From positions 325,279 through 389,278 of the forward strand of contig CASIAI010000001.1 in the NCBI GenBank assembly GCA_949372655.1: a stretch of DNA of 64,000 nucleotides. The letters run 5' to 3'. Made by a program: the position numbers and the translations under genes. Below, in pieces: positions 40,450 to 49,017 of the stretch (position 1 is the stretch's first letter; each line of letters opens with the position of its first letter). The notes beneath the pieces were generated by a model. That model worked only from the letters and a program-made list of their open reading frames with translations, was not told where the DNA came from and searched no databases. Source of the stretch: Candidatus Poseidoniaceae archaeon (GTDB lineage Archaea; Thermoplasmatota; Poseidoniia; Poseidoniales; Poseidoniaceae).

Positions 40450-40601
40450 GACCCTGCGAGTACCAATCCTTTTTTGAGTTTCACTATCTAAAAATGAACT
40501 CAATATTCTAAGAAATGAATCAACATGTTCAAAGAGTGTATGCGAAACGCAAAGAACATAGGGCCGGAATAGACACCAAATAACCCTAGGAGAAAAACAC
40601 A

Positions 40602-42389
40602 ATGGAAGCCATTGCCAATGATTTCACCATCAATATAGCCACAGCAAACGGGACAGGTTCACAATCTGCAAATTTAATTCTACTTCAATCAATATTTGAT
40701 ATGGGAGTACCTGCAAGCGGAAAGAATCTATTTCCTTCAAATATCTCCGGACTACCGACTTGGTATATCGTTAGATTATCAGATATGGGGTATCAAGCAC
40801 CTGGAGATAGAAATCACATCCAAGTTCTTGTCAATCCAGCGACTTGGGACGAAGACTTAGCGTCTTTAGAGCCCGGAAGTGTTGTCATATGGAACGAGAA
40901 TGCGAAGAAAGAGATGACAAGAGAAGATGTAGTTTCTTATCCAATACCTATGTCTGCTTTAGCAAGAAAAATAAATCCTAAAATTGCTAAATTAGTTACA
41001 AATATCATCTATGTTGGCGCATTAGCAGAGGTTCTTGGAATCGATCAAGAGGTTTTAGAAGCCTCGGTAGCTAAACAATTCAAAGGTAAAGATACCGCTA
41101 TTGAACTTAATATTACTGCCCTAGGACTTGGGAGAGATTATTTTCGAGAGAATCTAGAAAAGAAAGACCCTTACACAATAGAAGCACGTGAAAGGAAATC
41201 AAAACAATTCTTTATTGATGGAAATGAAGCAGTTGCTTTAGGTTCGCATTTTGGCGGTGTTCAAATGTTGGCTTGGTACCCAATTACTCCCTCCTCATCA
41301 ATCGCTGAAGGAATTATTGCTTGGAGTCCAAAACTTCGAACTGATGAAGAAGGTTCAACAAACTGTTCTATAATTCAAGCAGAAGACGAACTAGCTGCTG
41401 CTGGAATGGTACTTGGAGCAGGTTGGGCTGGAGGTAGAGGTATGACTGCAACATCCGGACCCGGTATCTCTCTAATGCAAGAATTCATTGGACTAGGGTA
41501 CTTTGCTGAAATCCCATCGGTGTTTTGGGACGTTACTAGAGTTGGACCGTCAACTGGTTTGCCAACTCGTACTCAACAATCAGATATTGCAATGCTCTAT
41601 GAAGGAAGTCATGGAGATACCCAACATATTGTATTGATTCCTGGAACTGTCGAAGAGTGTTTTGAATTTGGTTGGAGAATTTTTGACTATGCTGAAAGAT
41701 ATCAAACACCTGTCTTTGGAATGAGTGACCTTGATTTAGGTATGAATCGTTGGGCCTGTAATGGGTTTGAGTATCCTAGCGAACCGATGGATAGAGGCAA
41801 GGTTGTAAGAGACCAGAAAACTTTTGATGCGTTTGAAGACTTTGGCCGATACCTCGATGTTGATGGTGACGGAATCCCTTACAGAACATTGCCTGGCTCG
41901 GGAATGGCACCTATTCTTTACAGAGGAACTGGCCACAATACAAAAGGGGTTTATTCTGAAAAGCCTGAAGATTATTTGGCCCTCATGACCCGTCTAAAGA
42001 ATAAAATCGAGGGAGCAAGAGATAATCTCCCTGCGCCAATTTTGAGAGAAGAGAAAGAATGCGAAATTGGAATCATATACCTTGGAAGTATGGAAAATAC
42101 AATACAAGAAATCGATGATTTATTGGAAAGTACAGGATTAAAAGTTAGTCAGTGTCGTATTCGAGCACTACCAGCTCACAGCGAAATAGTAAACTTCGTC
42201 GAAAGACATGAGCACACAATTATTCTTGAGATAAATAGAGATGGACAACTATATGGAATACTTCGTAAGGAATTACCAAACAACCTTGTATCTCGTGTTC
42301 ATTCTGTTGCGTACAGTGATGGAATGCCACCACGAGCTAGAATCTATGCAGATAGAATTCTTGCTAAACTAGAGGAGGTGAACCAATGA
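40602..42389 (+). CDS. korA: 2-oxoacid:ferredoxin oxidoreductase, fused gamma-alpha subunit (KorA-like)
   Basis: N-terminal gamma domain then GNEAVALGSHFGGVQMLAWYPITPSSSIAE; ATSGPGISLMQEFIGLGYFAEIP. Confidence 0.9.
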   Translation: MEAIANDFTINIATANGTGSQSANLILLQSIFDMGVPASGKNLFPSNISGLPTWYIVRLSDMGYQAPGDRNHIQVLVNPATWDEDLASLEPGSVVIWNENAKKEMTREDVVSYPIPMSALARKINPKIAKLVTNIIYVGALAEVLGIDQEVLEASVAKQFKGKDTAIELNITALGLGRDYFRENLEKKDPYTIEARERKSKQFFIDGNEAVALGSHFGGVQMLAWYPITPSSSIAEGIIAWSPKLRTDEEGSTNCSIIQAEDELAAAGMVLGAGWAGGRGMTATSGPGISLMQEFIGLGYFAEIPSVFWDVTRVGPSTGLPTRTQQSDIAMLYEGSHGDTQHIVLIPGTVEECFEFGWRIFDYAERYQTPVFGMSDLDLGMNRWACNGFEYPSEPMDRGKVVRDQKTFDAFEDFGRYLDVDGDGIPYRTLPGSGMAPILYRGTGHNTKGVYSEKPEDYLALMTRLKNKIEGARDNLPAPILREEKECEIGIIYLGSMENTIQEIDDLLESTGLKVSQCRIRALPAHSEIVNFVERHEHTIILEINRDGQLYGILRKELPNNLVSRVHSVAYSDGMPPRARIYADRILAKLEEVNQ

Positions 42390-43441
42390 GCGATAAACCC
42401 GAACGCCCTGCAAGAGCAGTGAAACTCAATGTCATTAATGAACCGAAAGACAGTTACACTGGTGGAAAATCTTCACTCTGCCCTGGTTGTGGTCACGACC
42501 AAGTTTCTAACGTGATAGTAACTGCTGCTTGGGAAAGCGGCATTGAGCCTCACAGAATCGCTAAGATGTCTGGAATTGGTTGCTCTTCGAAAACACCTGC
42601 ATATTACTTAGGGAAGTCACATGGATTCAATACAGTACACGGAAGAATGCCATCGGTAACCACTGGCGCATATGCTGTCAACAAGGATTTACTCTACATT
42701 GGAGTTTCAGGTGATGGAGATTCGGCATCTATAGGAATTGGACAACTTATTCATGCAATTAGAAGAAATATGGATATGGTTTATATTATCGAAAATAATG
42801 GTGTTTATGGATTGACAAAAGGACAATATTCTGCAACTGCAGATATTGGTTCTAAAAAGAAGAAAGGCCCAATCAATAAGACTCAGCCTATCGACCTTTG
42901 TGCTTTGGCAATAAATCTGGGATGTACATTTGTTGCTCGCTCTTTCTCCGGCTCTAAGAAACAATTGAATTCATTGATTAAGGCTGCTATGTCGCATAAA
43001 GGATTTGCACTTATCGATGTAATTAGCCCTTGTGTCACTTTCAATAATAACGATGAATCTATGAAGTCTTATGGATATGTAAAAGAAAATGAGATCACTC
43101 TCCACATGGCTGACTATATACCTCACTTCAACCCAATCACAGAGGTTGAAGTTCCCGAAGGCCATTACCGAGATATCACTTTACATGACGGTTCTACAAT
43201 TAGACTAGAAACCATCTCAGAGGAACATGACCCAGCAGATGCCGTGGCGGCTCTGACGGCTCTTCACAATGCAGAATCTGACGCAAAGCACGTAACTGGG
43301 CTACTGTATTTTGATAATACTAAGGCATCACTAGCAGAAGACCTCGGGTTAATTGAGAAAGCCCTTATCGATGTACCTGATGAAGAATTGAGGCCTAGTC
43401 AAAGCGTATTGGATGAAATAAACTCAGCCTTTATGGGATAA
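42386..43441 (+). CDS. korB: 2-oxoacid:ferredoxin oxidoreductase, beta subunit (KorB-like)
   Basis: ATGA overlap with korA; LCPGCGHDQV; ISGVGDGDS-type ThDP motif (GVSGDGDSASIGIGQLIHAIRRN); NNGVYGLTKGQYSAT. Confidence 0.92.
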   Translation: MSDKPERPARAVKLNVINEPKDSYTGGKSSLCPGCGHDQVSNVIVTAAWESGIEPHRIAKMSGIGCSSKTPAYYLGKSHGFNTVHGRMPSVTTGAYAVNKDLLYIGVSGDGDSASIGIGQLIHAIRRNMDMVYIIENNGVYGLTKGQYSATADIGSKKKKGPINKTQPIDLCALAINLGCTFVARSFSGSKKQLNSLIKAAMSHKGFALIDVISPCVTFNNNDESMKSYGYVKENEITLHMADYIPHFNPITEVEVPEGHYRDITLHDGSTIRLETISEEHDPADAVAALTALHNAESDAKHVTGLLYFDNTKASLAEDLGLIEKALIDVPDEELRPSQSVLDEINSAFMG

Positions 43442-43493
43442 TTACGGGATTTTCACCCAATGTCCAATAAAGGAGAACTGATTCAATTTACCC

Positions 43494-44453
43494 ATGGAGC
43501 CGGGAGTCTTGGCTATTTCTAGCATAAGTGCTGGAAGTTTGGCTTTCGTTCTATATCGATTAGTTAAACGTCGTAATCAAAGATTACTTCGTGAAGCATT
43601 GAGGAAAAAATATGCGCCAGATTTGCCTGTTTTGAAAAATCACGATACTACAACGGTAGTTCATTCGAAAACCAGAGTCTTCCATGAAGGAGATTCCAAA
43701 ATACCACCGGTAATTAGAACAAAGCAGATAGAAGAAATAACTGAGAAGGATTATGGCGAGTGGGAGACTCGAGATAACTCAAGAAATGAGAATATTATTG
43801 AATTAAAATTAATTGATGATGAACTACTCGTCGAACACCCAGGGAGGGGAGACGAATTTGACGAAGATGAACGAGTTATGGAACTCGGAATCAGAGAATC
43901 ATGGATTGAAGAAAACGATGAAGAATTAGAGGAGCATGCTACCTTTGTTGAAAGGGAAATGATTGGTTCAGGGATAATTGTTGAAGATTCTCCACCTGAG
44001 GACGATGACTTAGACCAACGTCTTGAACGTGAGGGTGGAAAAAGTGGTTCGGTTCAAGTCTCGCTTGCTTGGGATGATTATAATGACCTTGATTTGCATC
44101 TATTTTGTCCATCTGGGGAAAGAATATATTTCAATAATAAAAATAGTGAATGTGGAGGCGAATTAGACGTGGACATGAATGTGAAGCCAGTTAGCAAAAC
44201 ACCTGTAGAGAATGTTGTTTGGACTTCTAATCCACCTATTGGCACTTACAAAGTAGGAGTTCATTTCTACAAACATCACAGGAAAAGAAAAACTAAGAGG
44301 TCTTGTAAATTTAGGATAAGGGTTTGTCTTTATGGGAAAATTCAAGAATACTCCGGCATAATAAATTATGGAAAAGCTATGCAAATGGTGACTGGTTTTA
44401 CAATTGGAACTGAAGAAGAAGTGTCTAAAAAATACGAAAGTCACGAATTTTAA
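43494..44453 (+). CDS. N-terminally TM-anchored protein with DUF2135/YfaP-like C-terminal domain
   Basis: VQVSLAWDDYNDLDLHLFCPSGERIYFNNKNSECGGELDVDMN...PPIGTYKVGVHFYKHH resembles DUF2135-type domains. Confidence 0.7.
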   Translation: MEPGVLAISSISAGSLAFVLYRLVKRRNQRLLREALRKKYAPDLPVLKNHDTTTVVHSKTRVFHEGDSKIPPVIRTKQIEEITEKDYGEWETRDNSRNENIIELKLIDDELLVEHPGRGDEFDEDERVMELGIRESWIEENDEELEEHATFVEREMIGSGIIVEDSPPEDDDLDQRLEREGGKSGSVQVSLAWDDYNDLDLHLFCPSGERIYFNNKNSECGGELDVDMNVKPVSKTPVENVVWTSNPPIGTYKVGVHFYKHHRKRKTKRSCKFRIRVCLYGKIQEYSGIINYGKAMQMVTGFTIGTEEEVSKKYESHEF

Positions 44454-44456
44454 TAG

Positions 44457-44524
44457 TAGTCCCACTCGGATTTGAACCGATCGAGGTGATAACTTCAATT
44501 ATGGGCCGCTAAATTAACAAATCT
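44457..44524 (-). pseudogene. Decayed tRNA-Gln-like copy
   Basis: Plus-strand AGTCCC(A)CTCGGATTTGAACCGA and ATGGGCCGCTAAATTAAC match the intact tRNA at 48863-48935; 5' acceptor AGATTTG no longer pairs properly with TGGGACT and the anticodon arm is disrupted. Confidence 0.75.
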
Positions 44525-44620
44525 AGACATCAATGATTTGTTTTCTTCCAATTTAAAGCATTTTTAGCATTAATAATTAGGAACAATTGGTTTATTAGCC
44601 GACGGTTCAAGGGATAGACG

Positions 44621-47600
44621 ATGAAGAAAATATTAGCAGTGCTTTTCGCATGTTCGATTGTTCTAGCTGGATGTATGGATTTAACCGATGATGAAGTCGA
44701 AAAAATCGTCGATGAAATCGTTGAAATCCCTGGCTGCAATGCAGACGAAACAGCCTACAATTATGATAAAGATGCTTCAAATAATAATGCCTGTTTGACT
44801 GAAATGGTTCTGAAAGATTCGGTTACTAATTTTATCAACCTGCTGGATAATGGACCTGGACCAGATGAAATGATGGGAATGTCAATGGAAGGTTCAGGAA
44901 GCATGGAAGGCCAAAATTTAGACTGGACTTCTGTTAGAGTTTCTAGCCCAACTGGCCAATACATGAGTATGGAACTAAACATGGAGATACCAGTGTGGTC
45001 ACAGTCTCAACTCATCACCTCTGCATCTGACGGAACTACTTTGATGCAGGTCGACTACAATGGAGCCCAAATGCTAATGAACAGTGCTACAGATTTCACT
45101 TCGTTTAACAGCATTGACATGAACGACGATGATGGCAATGATGACACTTCAGATGATATTTCCGATAATGATGTAGACTGGAATACTTTTTCATACTGTG
45201 AATGGGAAGGAGAGGATACTGACACACGATGGTATTGCTCCGAGTATAATCAAGATGGAACTGACGGATTTGACGATTGGTGGTACTTGTGCGAACTAGA
45301 TTCACAAAACGGAATGTGGTATTGTTCTGATGATTTTGGAGAATCTCCAAATTGGGCAAATACTGCTAATGATACACGTCATTTAGGTGCGGTAATCGAT
45401 GACGATAGTGATATGGGCGATGATGGCACTGGCGACATGGATTTACCTAGCGTTGAAATCCCTGACGGTTTTGACCCTTCTACTGCATTATTTGAAGCAG
45501 GCTTGGCCACCGATAGCGGATACTCTTTCTCAACAACGTTGAACGATGGAATGGGATACTCACTGACTATGACCTTTGCTCTTGGAATGGACTTTAAGGT
45601 CAAATCATTGAATATGATCGAAACTATGGGTGAAGAAACCACAACTTCATCAGTTACTATTCTTGATGATGTCACCTCAATGAAATATCTTGATATTGAC
45701 TATACTCTACCATACCATGCTCTTCCATTTACTGTTTCCCTAATTGACCAAAATTATGGTGAAGTAATGTGGATGTGTGATGATGGTCAAGAAATTCAAG
45801 AAGATTGGGTCAATGATGGATATGAGGACTGTCAAGACGGATCTGATGAATTCAGCCATGATGATGGTGACATGAGTGGTGAAGAAGGAAATGGTAATGA
45901 CGGCTCAGATGACCAAAGTGACCATCCAAATAACCAAGACGATTGTGAAGCTGCTGGTGGCCTATGGATGACAGAAGAGTGGGAGTCAGAAGATGATATG
46001 GAAAGTGGGTCAGATGGAACCACAATGAACTCAGAAAGTTACTGTGATTTAAGCGGCAACGATATTGCTTCCGAGGAAGATATGTTTGCTGGTATGGATG
46101 TTAGCCTAGACTGGTATGATTTGATGTTATCAAATATAACCTCTTGGGTCACTGACTCAGATAGTCCAGCTGATGACATGGTTGCTTTGAATCACTACTG
46201 GATGAATAACAGTTTATACCACGTTGAAGAAATGGAAGTTGATTCAGATTGTGATGGAATTCATAACTCAGAAGACAATACTTGTACTACAGCAATCGGA
46301 ATCAATGTCACTGAAAGTGATAGCAATATGATGATTTGGTCATATGATGAAAGTTTTGAAATCTCCGACATAAAAGTCCTTTATGCATACAACCATGACA
46401 CTAGCAGTGGCATAATGGTTGGAATAGTCTTGAGTGATACAGATGATGATATGTTTTTGTGTGACAATGGCAATGAAATCGACTACGAATATTATGATGA
46501 TGGATATGACGACTGTGGAGACTGGTCTGATGAGCCTAACCATGAAGATGATGGTCCTGATGACCATGGTGATGAAGTATCGGAAGATACTGAAAACTTC
46601 ATGGATACTGCTGATGATGATGCAGACGGAATGTTGAGTCTAGACGAATGGATAGATTTTTGGAATGAAACAAGTAATGACGAAATTGGTGAAGGATTGA
46701 GTCAAGATGAGATAGATTCCTTTACCGAATTATTCGAAGATTATGATTATGATGATACTGATGAACTTGACTTAGATGAACTTGAAGATTTACTTACTTA
46801 CCTCATGGATAGTGATCATGATGACCATGAAAGCAGTTCTACAGGTACGAATGCTGAAGCTTTGATGTTTGCTCAAGATTATGTTGATGCTGAATCTGGT
46901 TATCACAACCAACCTGGTTTTGATCTTGCCAACGTGTTTAACTTAGCTGTCGAAAGCGATGGAGAAAATGTGACTGGCGGACTTGGAGGGGATTCAACCG
47001 ATGAATGCGGAATGAATTGGCCTTCTGATAGTTACCATGTCGCGATATATTCTTTCGTTTCGGAATATGTTTTGGTTGAGGCTGGTGCAATTGGATGTTT
47101 CTTAGACGATGCTAATTTGAACCAAACCTACGGATATGTTGCAGAGGATATGGAAAATGAGTGGTTCAATGCCGATGTTGAGCGTACTTTTACCTGTGAT
47201 AACGGTGATGAAATCCTCTTTTCTGACGTGAATAATGGATTTCAAGATTGTTATGAAGACGGTGCTGACGAACAGCAGTATGACAGCAATAACAATCCAA
47301 TTAACTCGTTTGATTGCGATGATGGAAGCCAAGTGTGGATATATCAGGTGAACGACGGCGTTGAAGACTGCTCAATGGGAGAAGACGAGAGCATCGAAGA
47401 TAGTGATGATGATCCCGAAGAGCCAGAAAATTTTGCCTGCTATGACACAATAATGGAAGAATACGACTATGTTCGAAACCAAACCGATTGTGAAGATAAT
47501 GGTTTTATCTGGATGGATTTGAATGATGACCATAATGAAAATGGAATTGTAGATGATGAGGAATTCGTTTGTGACAATGGTAATATAATACATAACGATC

Positions 47601-48721
47601 TAGTCAATAATGAAAATGACGACTGCGGAGATGGTTCAGACGAATACTCCGATGATGGCAATGGTGATGATGACCAAAGTGACAATCAATCTGAGGAGTG
47701 GATATATGAATGTGCTTACTTTGTAGATGCCGGCAGTACAGTCTATGACGATAATGGTAATGCGTCTTTCAATGATTCATGGATTTCTGATGAACTAAAC
47801 TATCTTTCTACCCTTTGTGGAACAGTTGTTGAAGAACCTGATATGTATCAAATCAATGAAGATGAGGCTGGAGATGGCAACATCACTTTGACTGAAGCAA
47901 CAGATTATTTTGGATCTGGAGATGATGATTGGATGACCTTTATTGACTCCGCTTTCATGTGTTCTGATTACAACGCAGACTCTATACTTGATTTAGTCGA
48001 ATTTAGTTCCTTCTACAGCATTATATCTCCCGAAGGAAATATTGCTATGCTACTTTGCGAGATGGACTTAGATCAATCCGGCGAAGTAAGCCCTAGTGAA
48101 TTTGGTCTTTGGAAAAATCAATCTCATCAAATGTCTGATGAAGATTGGAATGGCTTCCTCTCTGGATGGTACACAATCGACACTGACAATAGTGGTGGAT
48201 TAAATACTGTTGAACTTGCAGAAATGCTTTCCAATGATGAGGAGGATGATGATGACATCAACGAGGAGAATGGAGGCGATGTAGAAAATGATCGTGAAGG
48301 TTTGTATGGATGGATTATTACTAGTTCACAGGATATGCCTATGGAAGGAACATTTAGCGATTACTCAATCGTACTTGCACAATGCACTATGGAAGATACT
48401 GAAGACTCTGACAGTATGGACATGGACCTCAGTAATACTCCAACGATGGACTGCGGTGAAGATGTCATGAAACTCTCAATTGCTGATGCAATGGTAGATA
48501 ATGTAGCAATTACCTTCTATGATGCAGATGAATCTGGTACTGTTTCAGAGGGTGACGTGATTATGGTCAACAATGATACTGGTGATTGGAATACGGTTAG
48601 ACTACACTCATCATCTGCTAACTCTTATTCTGACGAAAACCCGATGATGACTCCAGGTTTCACCGGAGCTTTAGGAATGCTTGCTCTACTTGGAGCGGCT
48701 TTGCTAACTCGCAGAGATTGA
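44621..48721 (+). CDS. Giant acidic lipoprotein with LDLa-like and EF-hand-like repeats and a C-terminal PGF-CTERM-like signal
   Basis: Lipobox VLAGCMD; five CDNG...(V/Y)NDG..DC.DGSDE-type repeats; EF-hand-like loops (DDDADGMLSLDE, DLDQSGEVSPSE, DTDNSGGLNTVE); C-terminus PGFTGALGMLALLGAALLTRRD. Confidence 0.85.
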   Translation: MKKILAVLFACSIVLAGCMDLTDDEVEKIVDEIVEIPGCNADETAYNYDKDASNNNACLTEMVLKDSVTNFINLLDNGPGPDEMMGMSMEGSGSMEGQNLDWTSVRVSSPTGQYMSMELNMEIPVWSQSQLITSASDGTTLMQVDYNGAQMLMNSATDFTSFNSIDMNDDDGNDDTSDDISDNDVDWNTFSYCEWEGEDTDTRWYCSEYNQDGTDGFDDWWYLCELDSQNGMWYCSDDFGESPNWANTANDTRHLGAVIDDDSDMGDDGTGDMDLPSVEIPDGFDPSTALFEAGLATDSGYSFSTTLNDGMGYSLTMTFALGMDFKVKSLNMIETMGEETTTSSVTILDDVTSMKYLDIDYTLPYHALPFTVSLIDQNYGEVMWMCDDGQEIQEDWVNDGYEDCQDGSDEFSHDDGDMSGEEGNGNDGSDDQSDHPNNQDDCEAAGGLWMTEEWESEDDMESGSDGTTMNSESYCDLSGNDIASEEDMFAGMDVSLDWYDLMLSNITSWVTDSDSPADDMVALNHYWMNNSLYHVEEMEVDSDCDGIHNSEDNTCTTAIGINVTESDSNMMIWSYDESFEISDIKVLYAYNHDTSSGIMVGIVLSDTDDDMFLCDNGNEIDYEYYDDGYDDCGDWSDEPNHEDDGPDDHGDEVSEDTENFMDTADDDADGMLSLDEWIDFWNETSNDEIGEGLSQDEIDSFTELFEDYDYDDTDELDLDELEDLLTYLMDSDHDDHESSSTGTNAEALMFAQDYVDAESGYHNQPGFDLANVFNLAVESDGENVTGGLGGDSTDECGMNWPSDSYHVAIYSFVSEYVLVEAGAIGCFLDDANLNQTYGYVAEDMENEWFNADVERTFTCDNGDEILFSDVNNGFQDCYEDGADEQQYDSNNNPINSFDCDDGSQVWIYQVNDGVEDCSMGEDESIEDSDDDPEEPENFACYDTIMEEYDYVRNQTDCEDNGFIWMDLNDDHNENGIVDDEEFVCDNGNIIHNDLVNNENDDCGDGSDEYSDDGNGDDDQSDNQSEEWIYECAYFVDAGSTVYDDNGNASFNDSWISDELNYLSTLCGTVVEEPDMYQINEDEAGDGNITLTEATDYFGSGDDDWMTFIDSAFMCSDYNADSILDLVEFSSFYSIISPEGNIAMLLCEMDLDQSGEVSPSEFGLWKNQSHQMSDEDWNGFLSGWYTIDTDNSGGLNTVELAEMLSNDEEDDDDINEENGGDVENDREGLYGWIITSSQDMPMEGTFSDYSIVLAQCTMEDTEDSDSMDMDLSNTPTMDCGEDVMKLSIADAMVDNVAITFYDADESGTVSEGDVIMVNNDTGDWNTVRLHSSSANSYSDENPMMTPGFTGALGMLALLGAALLTRRD

Positions 48722-48726
48722 ATTCA
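48656..48726 (+). repeat. 71-bp exact direct repeat copy 1 (encodes PGF-CTERM-like tail, stop and 3' flank)
   Basis: Identical to 51541-51611. Confidence 0.95.
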
Positions 48727-48862
48727 GCCAACATATGACAACCACTGGGGATATCCTTCAATGCTTGGAGGATGATTTCTGCTGTCTTAGCCGAACCATT
48801 CTTAATCTCTGACAATGCTGTTTCAATATGTGGAACTGCTGTCTTTAGATGTTGAACTAAAG

Positions 48863-48935
48863 TAGTCCCTCTCGGATTTGAACCGAGGTCGGGGGAACCA
48901 GAATCCTCCATGATGGACCGCTACACTAAGGGACT
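48863..48935 (-). tRNA. tRNA-Gln (anticodon CTG)
   Basis: AGTCCCT/AGGGACT acceptor, D-arm with GG, CTCGG-TTCAAAT-CCGAG T-arm, loop TTCTGGT giving anticodon CTG; one A-C mismatch in the anticodon stem. Confidence 0.87.
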
Positions 48936-49017
48936 ATGTAGGCCGCTAATGGCCAATGTTTTTCAAATAGAGGGTAAAAAATAAAAAAAAACGCTTGAAT
49001 CGGTCATATTATATGGT

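Noticed and set aside
44761-47685. Many short minus-strand ORFs antisense to the acidic lipoprotein
   Set aside because: Arise from GAT/GAC-rich codons reading as ATC/GTC antisense; no independent coding evidence.
48660-48911. ORF 48660-48911 minus as a complete protein
   Set aside because: Its start lies inside the tRNA-Gln and its end is antisense to the PGF-CTERM region; at most the middle is a gene remnant.
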